Assembly: GCF_000220395.1 (NCBI RefSeq)
Contig: NW_004086444.1
Span: 1-64,000, forward strand
DNA: 64,000 bases
From: Ichthyophthirius multifiliis
Lineage: Eukaryota; Ciliophora; Oligohymenophorea; Hymenostomatida
Reading direction: 5' to 3'
The translations under genes were made by a program, and so were the position numbers. Every line of letters begins with the position of its first letter. Position 1 is the stretch's first letter. Under the pieces are notes generated by a model. It was not told the origin of the DNA. It did not search any database and was given only the letters and a program-made list of their open reading frames with translations. This document shows positions 23,289-34,253 of the stretch, one piece after another.

Positions 23289-24709
23289 TCAAAATTATAT
23301 TTTTTCTTAAATGAGTTTTAATTATTTAGTTATTATTTATTTTTTAGAAATTTATTTAAACTTTTTTTATTCAGGGTTATTATTTTCTCCGATTAAATTC
23401 TAAATTTTAAACATTTGTTCAGGGCTACTGCTACGTTTTTATAATGCTATTTTATTCTTTAATTTTTAAAAAAATTAAATACCATTATCTTAATATCTAT
23501 CAAAAATTTCAATGTTTTAAGGTTTTTTTCTAAAAAAACTATGCTTTCCTTTAAAATATTAAGATTTTTAACCATTTATTTTACTTTTGGAAATAGAATT
23601 TTATTAATCTTTTGGAGGTTAAATATTCCCTTAAATAATATAATTTATAAATGTTGAATTGTTTGATCTATTTTAGTTTAGTTTTTCACTAAATTTTCTA
23701 GTACTAATAGTTTATTTTTATAAGCATTTTAAATTTTATGATGTTTGAATAGATTTATTATTTTATTTTAATGTAAATGGAGAAATTAAATAATCGTAAA
23801 ATTTTATTCTATTATAAGGAGTATCGTTTTATTCATTAATATCTCGTTGTTCAGTTTTTATATTAACTTTTTAATTTAAACTTTCTTCTATATTTTCTAC
23901 AATTGAACTTTTTTATTTTGTAAATAATTAAATTTGATTCTGTCTTACTGTTTATAAAATAGAAGTTTAGCTATTTTGATATTCAGAAATACTATATTTC
24001 TATTTTTTATTTTATAATTTAATATATCAATATATATTTTACATTACCCTTGTTTTAGAAAATACAAAATTAAATGGCTTTTTATATTATTATCTAATAT
24101 TACTTTTAATACAAGAACGAATAATTTCAGAATTTAGCATGATATTATGCATTTATTAAGTAGAAAACACTTTTTAAGAATTAATTATTTTTTTATTTTT
24201 ATTGAATAATTTATTTATACTATTTTAATTATAAATTGTTTATGCTTCTTATTCTTATTTTTTATCTAATGATTTTGTATTATTTTATATCTTTTCTTTT
24301 TAATTTTATATATCTTATTCAATTATGAATTACTAAACATAAAGGTAATTTTCAATTTTTAAATTAATTTAATTATATTTAGCATTAGCTTATTATTCAA
24401 ATAATTTTTTTAAATAATAATTTTAAGAAATCAATTAAATGAAATTCTTTTTTTTTAAAAAAAAAATATTAGAAAAATCTTTTAAAGTATAAAATTAAAA
24501 TTTACATTAATTTTTAAAATATATATTGAAGCTTATAATGATTTACATATGACTGAAGTTATTCTTAATGGAAAATTTAATAAAGCTTCTATTTCTCCGA
24601 AAGTTTAGCCTGAACTTAATTAAATAATTTCATGTTATTTAAAATGATTGGTTTAATTTTATAGATTATTTTCTTATTATTTGTTTAAATTTAATAATTT
24701 AAACATCTT

Positions 24710-24742
<33 letters not shown>

Positions 24743-25882
24743 GATAAAAATAAAAATTATAAATTATATTATATTACTTCTACTTCACCTTTTTTTATTA
24801 AATAAATATTTTCTAGATTATTATTTTCTTGATAAATTATTTATTTTCTTATAAATTTTTATTTTTCAAAATTACTCAAAAACTTAATAATAATCTCTCT
24901 TCCACAGCTTTTAAGTAAATTATTTTTGAAAAATTCGACTTTTTAATTAAGTTTTATTTCTTTACTCATTTTTAATATATCATTATAGTGTTTTACTTTT
25001 AATACTATAAATTAGGTATTTTCACAAGTAATTGTAGTTTCTTGCCTTGGGTTATTTGTTAATATTCCTAGTTCTCCAAATAGTTATCCTTTATTTAAAG
25101 TCAAACCATAATTATATTTAAAATTTCCATTTATATAATAACTAAAAAATAATTATTATTTTTTTATTTATTAATAAAATAAATTAATTATTTTTACTAT
25201 TATATTTATACTTTTTTATATCCTATATTATAAAAGGGTTTATTTTTCCGAACTGATTATAAATAGTTTAGTCTATTTCGTGACTTTCATTTTTACTTAA
25301 AATTTATGGATCATCTTATTATGCTTAAATAATTTCATTTTATTTTTCTTCTATATATTGTATCTTTTATTCTATTAATTAAGTTTTTTCATTTTATTGT
25401 AATTCTTAGTTTATATTTTTTATGGGATGTAATACATTAACAGATCCACTTAAAATAATATATATTTAATTGGGATTATCTCCTTTTATATATATATTTA
25501 GATTATTATTTTTTTAAAAAAAATATTAAACCTGCATTAAAAACATTTGTTCCTCCATTTAGTACCTCATATTAAATTTTTTAGCAAATATTTTCATGTA
25601 ATTTTAATTCTATATTTCTTTACTTATAATTTAATTCTTAAAAAAATTAAAATTTATCAGTATATTTTTTTAATATGCTTATTTCTTCATCAATTCTTTA
25701 ATCAATTTTACTATTTTTCAATATTTATAATGCTATCTAGTTGAATATATATTATGTTTTTTTCTTATAAATTATTACTTCTTCTAAATCTTGATCTTTC
25801 GCACTATGATAATATTGTTTGCATAAACGTTTGTAGTTTATTATGTTATTTTTTTTGTATTTTAAAATTCTTCCTCGTCCAT
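23289..25882 (-). CDS. protein with two cyclic-nucleotide-binding domains
   Basis: About 766 residues with two cNBDs, as in kinase regulatory subunits and other cNMP sensors. cNBD1 reads GGTNVFNAGDNPNQIYIILSG, a long insert, then NKGQLFGELGILTNNPRQETT (phosphate-binding cassette with FGEL and Arg). cNBD2 reads RKQIIYQENNNLENIYLIKKG, an insert, then LSSGQTFGEIEALLNFPLR. A 350-residue Gln/Lys/Asn tail follows to TGA 23291-23289. No kinase or channel part is seen. Introns: 25483-25531, 25142-25211, 24707-24777, 24447-24505, 24000-24047. The two at 24.4-24.8 kb are needed to complete cNBD2 and contain T-run/A-run dyads. The start ATG 25882-25880 (MDEEEFQNTKK) connects to the rest only if one base is added to the homopolymer at 25849-25856. 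A paralogue lies at 42134. Confidence 0.8.
24447..24505 (-). other. intron with T-run/A-run dyad (cNBD gene, after cNBD2)
   Basis: GTAAATTTTAATTT..AAAAAG, 59 nt. It contains T9A10 on the plus strand at 24448-24466. Removing it keeps phase 0 from SIYILKIN to NFIQLISQ. Confidence 0.65.
24707..24777 (-). other. intron with T22-A13 dyad inside cNBD2
   Basis: GTAATATAATATAA..AAAAAG, 71 nt, phase 0. The plus strand carries T at 24708-24729 then A at 24730-24742. Splicing joins KKGEVE to MFKLLN and restores the second cNBD up to its FGE motif. Confidence 0.7.
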
Positions 25883-26294
25883 TCTATATATAATATTTTT
25901 ATATATCAAATATTTGAAGGAATGTTTAAAAAAATAAATATAAGATTTTAATAAATTTTAATTTTTGGACGAATTATAATAATTTATGATTTAATACTAA
26001 TAATTTTTTTACAGATATTTATAATATTTAAAAAAACCAATACTAATTCATTAAATAAAAATTTGAATAAATATTATTTTCTCATATTTATATTTTATAT
26101 ATACTTCTTTTAAAAAAATATTACTGATTATATATATAATAGAAATATATACAATTTTTTTATTCAACATTTTTATAAATATAATAAAATAAGTTTTTTT
26201 TATATGTTTAAGTTTTTTGTATTTTATATAATTTTAAAAACTATATTATTTAAGAAAAAATAATTAATATTAGTATTTAATTATTTAGATAAAA
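25883..26294. other. AT-rich spacer between divergent genes, nothing seen
   Basis: A/T-only; it must hold both promoters. No recognisable element. Confidence 0.5.
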
Positions 26295-27911
26295 ATGATT
26301 TAAATTGATGATGAAATAGTTGTAAACATACAATCTCCTTATTTTTAAGAAAATGTATAAAAAAGAAGTATCAAAATAAAAAATAAAAGAACAAAATCAA
26401 AAGAAAATTAGGAAATATCAAGTTATTCAACATTATTTAAAAAAAAAAGCCCATAAAAAGTGAATAAAAATAACCAATTTTTAACAGATCATGATATAAA
26501 AATACTTGCTTTTTTAAATTTTTGTGTTAGCTATGGTTATAATATACAAAAAAACATAAATAAATTTATAAAAAATATATAATATATTATAGGTAATGCT
26601 ATAGAAATGATTTTTGTTTCTCCATTTTTTTATAAAATTGATTTACCTGATATTTTAGATTCATTCATCTGGTTATTACCTCCTTTAATTTTAAGGTTAT
26701 GCTATCCAGTTATTCAATATTTATTATAAAGCAAATAAAATATATAAGAAAGGAAGATATTATTTTTATTTTTTGTAATAATCAATATAATTGGGAATTT
26801 TTTATTGGGTAATTCCTTATAAATAGCCGAAGATATATCAAGATTAAATGAACACGAAACAAATATAGTAAAGATTTTATCCTTAATAGGTTTTTCATTC
26901 TAAGATATTTCAAATTTTACAATTCTCCTCATAATAAATTAATATACTAATGACTCTTTAAAATAAAAATAAGTCTAATAATGTGAATAAATGTTAAGTT
27001 TAGCAAACACAACAGGAAAAATTATTGCTTATCTAATATGCAGTTTTTTAGCTTTTAATATTGATGCTTTAAGCATTCATGTAATTAATTTATATATATA
27101 TAAATTTAGTTTTTTTCAAAAGGATTTTTAGGATAATTTATCTTTTGCTTATTATATAGGAGTTATAATTTCTATAATTTCCTTAATATTATTATTTAAT
27201 AGTATTTAATTACATGGATATTAAAAAAAAAAAAATGAAAGTCAAATATAATTTAATGTTGATACTTTTTTTCCAGGATTAAGTGAATTTAAAACAATTG
27301 ACTTGGAACAAAAAAAACTCATAATAGGGTATTTTTTAATGTCTTGTAATTTATTACTTATATTTATTTATGCAACCTTATGGACTGGTGTAAGTATGCT
27401 ATAATCAAGTATAATATTAGAATATTATGATGAATCAACAAGTTATAGTAAAGAATTTTTATTTAGTATGGGAATAAGTTGGGGATCAATAGTTTTATGT
27501 GTAGGCTCTTTTTTATATTATTTTAGTGAATAGTTAATTGATAAAATGACAACTTTTAAATAAATAAAATATTATCTTTTTTTAACTAATTTATTGCTGA
27601 ATTGTGTTTTAATGGCTACTTATTATACAGGGAATTTTTATTTATTATGTACAAGTTTAGTTATTTCAGGAATTGCATAGTCTTCTTTTGATATAATTCC
27701 AAGATTAATAGCTTCAAAAAATAAAAAATAATATAAAATTATTAATTAAGGATTGTAATTAGCTTGGTTTTTTTGTGAAGTTTTTATGCTTTTTATTATG
27801 CCTATTTTTTTTCTACTTTTTTAAGATGTGGACGATATTTCCTTTAGTCTTTTATAAGGTAGCTTTTTCGGAATATCGGGATGTTTTTTTATTTTATTTA
27901 TTAATGTATGA
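26295..27911 (+). CDS. SLC45-like major facilitator transporter
   Basis: A polytopic membrane protein of about 500 residues with roughly ten to twelve hydrophobic segments; likely a sugar/proton symporter of the SLC45 (sucrose transporter) type. After a 75-residue basic N-terminus comes the first segment (ILAFLNFCVSYG) joined by an intron (26536-26592) to NAIEMIFVSPFFYKIDLPD and SFIWLLPPLILRLCYPVI. This corresponds to the SLC45 block with an acidic residue in helix 1, a LP turn and a W-L-x-P-x-x helix 2. A later IGFSFQDISNFTILL matches the helix with FDFAADF. A second intron is at 27081-27131. The stop TGA is 27909-27911. The RWGRRRP loop of SLC45 is reduced here to SKQNIQERK, so substrate and even transport activity are open. 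Start: first ATG, AAAAATG context. Confidence 0.6.
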
Positions 27912-28005
27912 TATATAATACTATATTTATTTTTTATTTTTTGTTTTAATATTTTTATATTTTATTAAAACAAAAAACAAATATTCATTTTTTATTATAT
28001 ATTTC

Positions 28006-28008
<3 letters not shown>

Positions 28009-28043
<35 letters not shown>
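28009..28043. repeat. (TA)n microsatellite
   Basis: Perfect TA units about 100 bp downstream of the SLC45-like gene. Confidence 0.95.
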
Positions 28044-28046
<3 letters not shown>

Positions 28047-28711
28047 ATACTTTATTTCATTTTAAATATAATAATATATTAATGTTAGACTTCATTTTAG
28101 AAATTAAATACTAAATATATATAAAAAAACTCGAATAAACTCTTTTATGAATATAGATTTTAATATTTATATTAATAATATTAATATTAAATTAAATTTT
28201 TATGAATTAGAAATAAATAATTTAGAAAAATATTATTAAATAAATATTATATTTTAAAATATATATAAATTATTAATATTATTAGTAATTTCTAAACTAT
28301 ATTAATTCAATTATAATGTAAAATTGTATTTTTATTCTAAATATTTTTTTAGTAATTTTATTTTTAATATTATATTATTATTATTTTTGTTTCAATTTTT
28401 TATTCTTTTTATTTTTATCTCAAATATTTTTTTTTTCTAATTTTTAACTTAAATCATATTAAAATTTAAATAATAATAATTTCCAACTTTCTCACTTTCT
28501 TTTGAGAAAAATATTTTTCTTTAAATTAATTTGTTTAAAGAATTTTTCAATTTAGCTATTTTAAGATTATATGTAAATTTATTTGTAATTTTACTTTATT
28601 ATAAATTTTTGTCAAAAAGTAGAATGGTTAGGATTGGGAAGTACTTTTTCCTTGCATTATAAAATATGGGTAATCTAAACACATTCGTTAAACATAGTTT
28701 TTGATTCACAG

Positions 28712-28802
28712 TGCCAAAAATTCAAATACAGTCAATAAAATTTTAAAAACATTTGGCTGAAATCTAAACACAGAATCGAATAAAATCTCAAAACAGTTGG
28801 CT
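28712..28802. repeat. diverged tandem duplication, unit about 44 bp
   Basis: On the minus strand two adjacent units start AGCCAACTGTTTT and AGCCAAATGTTTT and continue with TTTTATT..CTGT..TTTGA. They differ by substitutions and a short gap. No function seen. Confidence 0.5.
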
Positions 28803-29196
28803 ATGTTCTAAATGTTCTAAAAAAATTTTATGATATTTAAAAATAAAAACAGTTTTAGAGATATAACATTCAAAATATTACTTTTATTATATTATATTAT
28901 TTTATTAATATTAACTTTATGATTTTCTATAAACTAAAAAAATATATAAATTTAAAACCTTATTATGATAGGTATTTTTCCTAAGTTTTATATTCAGAAT
29001 TTATGTTAATTTTTAATTAAAAATTCTAAATTGATTAATATAATCAAAAAAGGCTTTTTCTATTATATTACATACTCAAAAATCTATATATTTATTTTTA
29101 CAATCGAAAATTTTCTGTTTTAATTTTTCATCCAAATAAAAAAACGTTATTTTAAACTTTATTTTTATTAAAAAAATCTTTCACAATTTAATTTTT

Positions 29197-29480
29197 TCAA
29201 GAAAAAAAAACTATAAAATGATCATATTTTTTTGATTAAAGGAATTGTTTTTTAGCTACACTTTTATCAATAAAAGGACCTTAATATTGGTAGATTAATC
29301 TTTAAACATTATTAATATAAAAATCATTTTCTAAATCTTAAAAATCCTCAAAAAGTTATTTTTTTAATTATATTAGTATACTTTCACGTTATTTTATTAA
29401 TTTAAAGCAAGTTTATTAAGATTAATATTAGAATTTATATCTTTAATTTAATCCTACATTTGGGGTACTTCTTTTTAGAA
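29197..29480 (-). CDS. fragmentary coding region, hypothetical
   Basis: The minus frame ending at TGA 29199-29197 reads credibly: SQQTCFKLIKQRESILIQL, then QLFEDFQDLENDFYINNVQ, then QYQGPFIDKSVAKKQFLQ. The upstream part reads FLPKVSFLKSNIQEIF and is then stopped by a TGA near 29487, so it needs an intron or a base correction. It shares the motif SQQTC(L/F)KL and the underlying DNA with the tail-anchored gene at 3.75 kb, but no C-terminal anchor is seen. Either a small gene with an unseen 5' exon or a relic. Confidence 0.35.
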
Positions 29481-29919
29481 TTCAAAAAATTTCTTAAATA
29501 TTGGATTTTAAAAATGAAACTTTAGGTAAAAAAGGGGAATGAAAAATGATTTTTATCAGAAAATTTTTTATTAAAGTATTTATATTATATTAATATTATC
29601 AAGTTTTTTGTATATTATGCTGATTTTATTTTTATATAATGATGGGAATACCATAAATACTTTAATATTTAATGAGTATTAAAAAATATTTTTGAATGAT
29701 ACAATAACTAAGCAATATTTATTTTTGATAAAGAAATAATTATATTTTTTATTTTTAACTTTATTTTTGCTTATTCTTTTATTTTTATATGCCATTTTAT
29801 TAAAATTAATTTAAATAAATAGTTATTAATTTTTTTTTATATTTTATTTATTTTTGATATTTTTTCAAAATAATATTTATTTTATATATTAAATACAAAA
29901 AAAGAAGAAAAAAAAAAAA

Positions 29920-30510
29920 ATGATTTTACCTCATAATAATTTGTATTTACCTAAATAACATTTAGAAAGTCTTCCTTAAACACATTAAGAATGGAAATAT
30001 TATAATGGTTAAAAATATGAAACTCCAAAAACATTTTTAGGTCGTTTCTATGATAAGTTCTCAATATAGTAAAAATTGGAAAATTTAAGATAATTTTACC
30101 CTTATTAAAAAGTTATTAAAGCCACAGTAGCGGAATATCAATATGATTAAAATGCTTACTTGTAAAACTCATTAATCTTCACAGGAGTTACATGGTTTGC
30201 TATTTATTCCTTTGCAAGATAAGGAAAGGTTTTACCTGTTTTAAGATAATATGGTATGTTTTTTAAAACACATAGAATTTTTAGATAATATTTATGGACT
30301 CTTGTACTTCCTATTCTTTATTAAAAAAATTAGTTAGCAAATAAATATTATACTCATGTTGAAACACTTTAAAATATTCATGTCAACAGACTTAATTAAC
30401 ATCTTTTAGAAGATCCTATATATACTTTTTATCCTGCAGAATTATAAGCTCCGAAAAACAATTTAAGGTTAGATCCTATGTATAAGGAAGATATAAGTAG
30501 ATTTTAGTGA
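29920..30510 (+). CDS. hypothetical protein, 196 aa, possibly mitochondrial
   Basis: One exon from ATG 29920 to TGA 30508-30510. The protein starts MILPHNNLYLPKQHLESLPQ and is soluble except for one moderately hydrophobic segment (SLIFTGVTWFAIYSFARQGK) followed by a second (YLWTLVLPILYQ). Tyr, Gln and His are frequent and there are several Arg in the middle (LRQYGMFFKTHRIFRQ). This size and build, two short membrane helices flanked by aromatic-rich soluble parts, is common among ciliate-specific respiratory-chain subunits, but I have no motif to prove it. The upstream hydrophobic frame from 29539 is in phase with no TGA between; I treat it as chance. Confidence 0.6.
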
Positions 30511-30945
30511 TTTTTATTTTTAACAAAATAAAAAAATAAATAACATATATAAGATTTTATTATCATATATATGTATTATAAATATTTTTAGTTTTATTTA
30601 TTTTTTTCTAAAATAATTAATAATAAATTATCCCTTTTTTTAAATATTTACTTTATTTATTAATGTTATTTTTAAATATTAATTCTTTCAGTATTTTTTT
30701 TTAAATAGAAATCTAAAAGCTACAAAAATAAATTCATGTGTAAAATTAAAAAATTATTTAATATATATTTTTAATAAATATAAAAATATTAATTTCTAAT
30801 TATAATTAGATTAAATATAATTTGAATAAGAAAAAATTAATTAAATGAATATAACAAAATAAAATTTTATAATAATTATTGATATTTTTTTATTAATTAT
30901 ATAATATTTTTTTTAATATTATATTTATAAATTATATTTTTAAAT
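30511..30945. other. AT-rich spacer between convergent genes, nothing seen
   Basis: A/T-only sequence between two 3' ends. Confidence 0.5.
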
Positions 30946-33134
30946 TCACTTTTTTCTAGAAAAATTCTATTCTTTTAGAATAACTTTATTCTTTACTATA
31001 GTATTATCTTTTCTTAGACCTTCTTCATTGTTATTTAACTTTTTGAAAACATTTAAATCAAAAATTTTAGGTTATATATATAATCCATTATTAAGGGGAA
31101 TTTTTTAGTTCATCTTAAAGTTAAAATTATTTTTTAATAAATCAGGTAGTAACTTAATTGATTATTAATTAAATTTATCATTAATTCCATAATTTTTAAA
31201 TGCTAATTCTTCAAAATTAGTATTTTTTTCACTTTTTATAATTAATTATTTATATTAAAATAAATTATATTATATTAAATTAATTTTTTTCTTTTTTTAT
31301 ATTTAAATTTTAAATATTACAAATACTATTTTTTTTTTTTTTTTATTTCATACTCTTATTTTAGAAATTTGTTTTCATTAGTTTTTTTTAGATTTTTAAA
31401 AGATTTGTAATTATTATTTTTGCAATCTAATTTAAAGTATTAAATTAAAATTTTAAATTAACATATTATAATAAATTACCCAAAGATTCGATTACTATAG
31501 GTGTTCCATAAGCTTATTTGTTTATTAAATTATTTGACTATGCAGTTTACTATTATAATTATTGAATTTATATATTAGATTATTATATTAATTAATGACT
31601 TATTTATTAAATTTATTGCAAATTAGTTTATTATTATATTGTTTTTTCAGTATTTGCTAACTGAATATATTAATTGCCTTATTAATTATTTTAAAGGTTA
31701 AGACAATTATTTGATTAAAATACTGACTATTAATCATCCTCTCCTGTTACCGTCTTTTATTTAAAAAAATAAAATATTTAAAAAAATAAAATTATTATAT
31801 ATATTTTACATTATCATTAAATTTCAGACTATATATTTATTTTTAATATTATTACTATTATTGTTTAATATCAATTACTTTTTTTAATATGGTAACATCA
31901 CTTTTTATTTCTTTTTTTAAGCTTTTTCTTCTTTAACTAATGGATTTTGTTTACTAAATGAAGTTTACTCTTTCTTTTAGACCCTTCTAATATCTTTTTT
32001 AATTTAAAAAATATATAAATAATAATATATATAAAAAAAATAACTTGCTCCAGTATAGTTTTCATATAATTATTAAGCATAACTTTAAAACTTCACATAA
32101 ATGTCTTCAACGCCTTCCTAAAAGAATATATAATTATATTTAAAAAATAAATTTATTAAAATATATGTTTACATTTAGAGGATATACTTTTTCATAATTA
32201 CCTAAATGTTTATTTTCATATTCATCTCTTTTTAATTATGCTTTTTTTTATTCCTATATTTTTTCTTCTAAAGTAAGCTTAACTTTCTTACCGGTAATAA
32301 CTCTTTTTTATAATTATTCTTTTCTTTACTAAATAATCAAGTTTCGAGTTTTCTGACTTATATTCATTAAAATCAAAGCATCCTTTATACAATTTCTTTT
32401 TATTAAAGAGTCTAAAGGAGTATCAGTTGTAAAGCTCGGTGTATGGTTAATTTCTAATAAATAAGGTTTTAAATTGGCATCAAGAAAAATATCAAATCCA
32501 AGAATTTCAAAACACATATTGTTCATATAATTATCGGGTTAACAAGATTTATAATGATGACTTAAAGTAGGCTAAGCACTAACAATAGTTTTTGTAATAA
32601 TAACTTTTATTTATTCCCACAATTTAAATATATCATGACCTTATTATTAAAGTAACTTATTTTTAATATAAAATAAAAAATATTTAAAAAATAAATAAAT
32701 AATACTAACATAACAGATGTCATGGATCTTTTATTTCCTATATCCATATGATTTTCATCTTCGTTAAATTAAAAGTTTGGATTATCTTTGTTTATTGCAT
32801 AATTAGTTAAATGCATACATAAATTGTCTAAATTTTCCCTATTTGGAGGTTCATATTTTTCTGTTGATAACCTTGCCAAGCCTTCTTTAAATATATATAT
32901 TCTTAATGGATCTGTGCCTGCAAGTAATACGTAAATTCTAAAATCAAACTTTAAGCCATCTATAAGTAAGGGTTTATGTAAATATCTATATTTGATTTTT
33001 TTTATTTAGTATTTTTTTTAAAAAATATACCTTTAAACTACATAATGATCATTGTAATTTAAATCATCTAAAGTTCTTGTTAAAAATATCCCTCTTCCTT
33101 AACAACTAGCTTCCTATTTTTAATTATAATTTAT

Positions 33135-33176
<42 letters not shown>

Positions 33177-33875
33177 ATACATATTTATATATATAAATAA
33201 TATAAATATTATTTTATATTTACAGGTTTAACAATAAAAGTTTTACATTTTCCTTTGGAAATTTTTTCAAATTCAATTCTTAGTTCATTATAATCAGCTG
33301 GTAATAGCCATGTTTAAGGAAAAAAATCATATTAATCTGGAAATTATTTTTTCATTTTTTTTAAATTTTTAGCCAAATCATTTTTTCTAGCAAGTGTATA
33401 CATTCCTGGGAAGTGATTAATTTTTTAATGACTGCTCATTTTGCCTAAATATTCAGGTTAAACTGCATTATCTGTCCACACAACATCACAATCCATATTT
33501 TCAATATCATAACATAGTTTCCATTTTAATAATTTTTTTGATACAAATCTAACAACAGGGTATTGTGTATCTATATTAGTTATTATTTTGTATATAATAG
33601 TTTATTTTTTTACCTACTACATTTATCGTTATTTTTTAGCTTTTTTTTTTTGGTAGTAGCTATTATTTTTCGCTTATTTTTTTTTTTAGTTTTATTTCTG
33701 GTTTTGTGACAGTAGTTACACCATCTTCTGATATCACTTATGTATTTTTTTGTGATGCAGGCTCTTAATATGATTCTGATGATTCTCCAGAATCGGAATA
33801 TGTTCCATTGTATGTAGCAGCATCTTGATCATTCTAAATACCTAAAAATTAACAATTTTATTCAAATAATTCCAT
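30946..33875 (-). CDS. TTLL6: TTLL6-type tubulin polyglutamylase
   Basis: TTLL6-type enzymes add glutamate side chains to tubulin on ciliary microtubules. Start ATG 33875-33873 (MELFEQNCQFLGIQ), an acidic/Ser linker, then a Lys-rich stretch before the fold (KKKSQKITINVV). Family blocks in order: KINHFPGMYTLARKNDLAKN, FFPQTWLLPADY, CQGRGIF (ATP-grasp loop), VVQRYLHKPLLIDGLKFDFR, YVLLAGTDPLRIYIFKEGLAR, LCMHLTNYAINKDNPNF, and at 32526-32329 CFEILGFDIFLDANLKPYLL followed by EINHTPSF. The last holds the metal-binding Glu/Asn pair. The C-terminal 200 or so residues (31.0-32.1 kb) are Lys/Asn-rich and end at TGA 30948-30946. At least six introns; the one splitting VKP from EASCQ holds a (TA)n tract. 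The C-terminal exons are less certain than the catalytic part. Confidence 0.88.
33138..33169. repeat. (TA)n microsatellite inside a TTLL intron
   Basis: About 16 TA units within the intron between the KP and EASCQGRG exons. Confidence 0.9.
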
Positions 33876-34253
33876 TCAAATTTATTATTTTGTTTTTAAA
33901 TTTTAATATATAATTTATTTATTTATTTTATTTTATATTATATAAAAAATAAAATAAATTATTAATATGTATTTTTATATGCAAACATTATTTAAATTTT
34001 ATTATTTTTAAAGAAAAAAAAATTAAATGAAAATATATATATTATTTATCAATTGAAAAATATATAATATAAGTTAAAATATATAAAAGTCTTGAAAAAT
34101 TAGTAATCTTTTCTTTTATATTTTATTTAAATTTAAAAAAAATTAATATAATTTATTTATTTATCATTTTTTTAATAATTTTATTATATATTTTTTATTA
34201 AAATAAAAAATAAAAATTAATTAATATTAATTTTAATTATAAGTTTCTTTACA
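33876..34253. other. AT-rich spacer between divergent genes, nothing seen
   Basis: A/T-only; must carry both promoters. Confidence 0.5.

Larger units (their letters stand above)
27912..29196. other. AT-rich spacer with microsatellite and a diverged duplication
   Basis: Holds the (TA)n tract at 28009-28043. Around 28600-28860 GC rises and short frames look coding (minus: RMCLDYPYFIMQGKSTSQSQ), overlapping a diverged two-copy tandem repeat at 28712-28802. I cannot build a gene from it; possibly a relic. Confidence 0.4.

Noticed and set aside
24505-24634. A separate gene starting MKLFNQVQAKLSEKQKLY on the minus strand
   Set aside because: At first it joined well to the coiled-coil tail, but the other frame there completes the second cNBD (LSSGQTFGEIEALL) and splices in phase to the same tail. 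The MKLF frame is a shadow.
24708-24742. T22A13 as a bidirectional terminator or transposon end
   Set aside because: It lies inside an intron needed to complete cNBD2, and similar dyads occur in four other introns. No inverted repeats or target duplication flank it.
32329-32526. 65-aa minus ORF MNNMCFEILGFDIF as a separate gene
   Set aside because: It is an internal exon of the TTLL gene, bounded only because TAA/TAG were read as stops.
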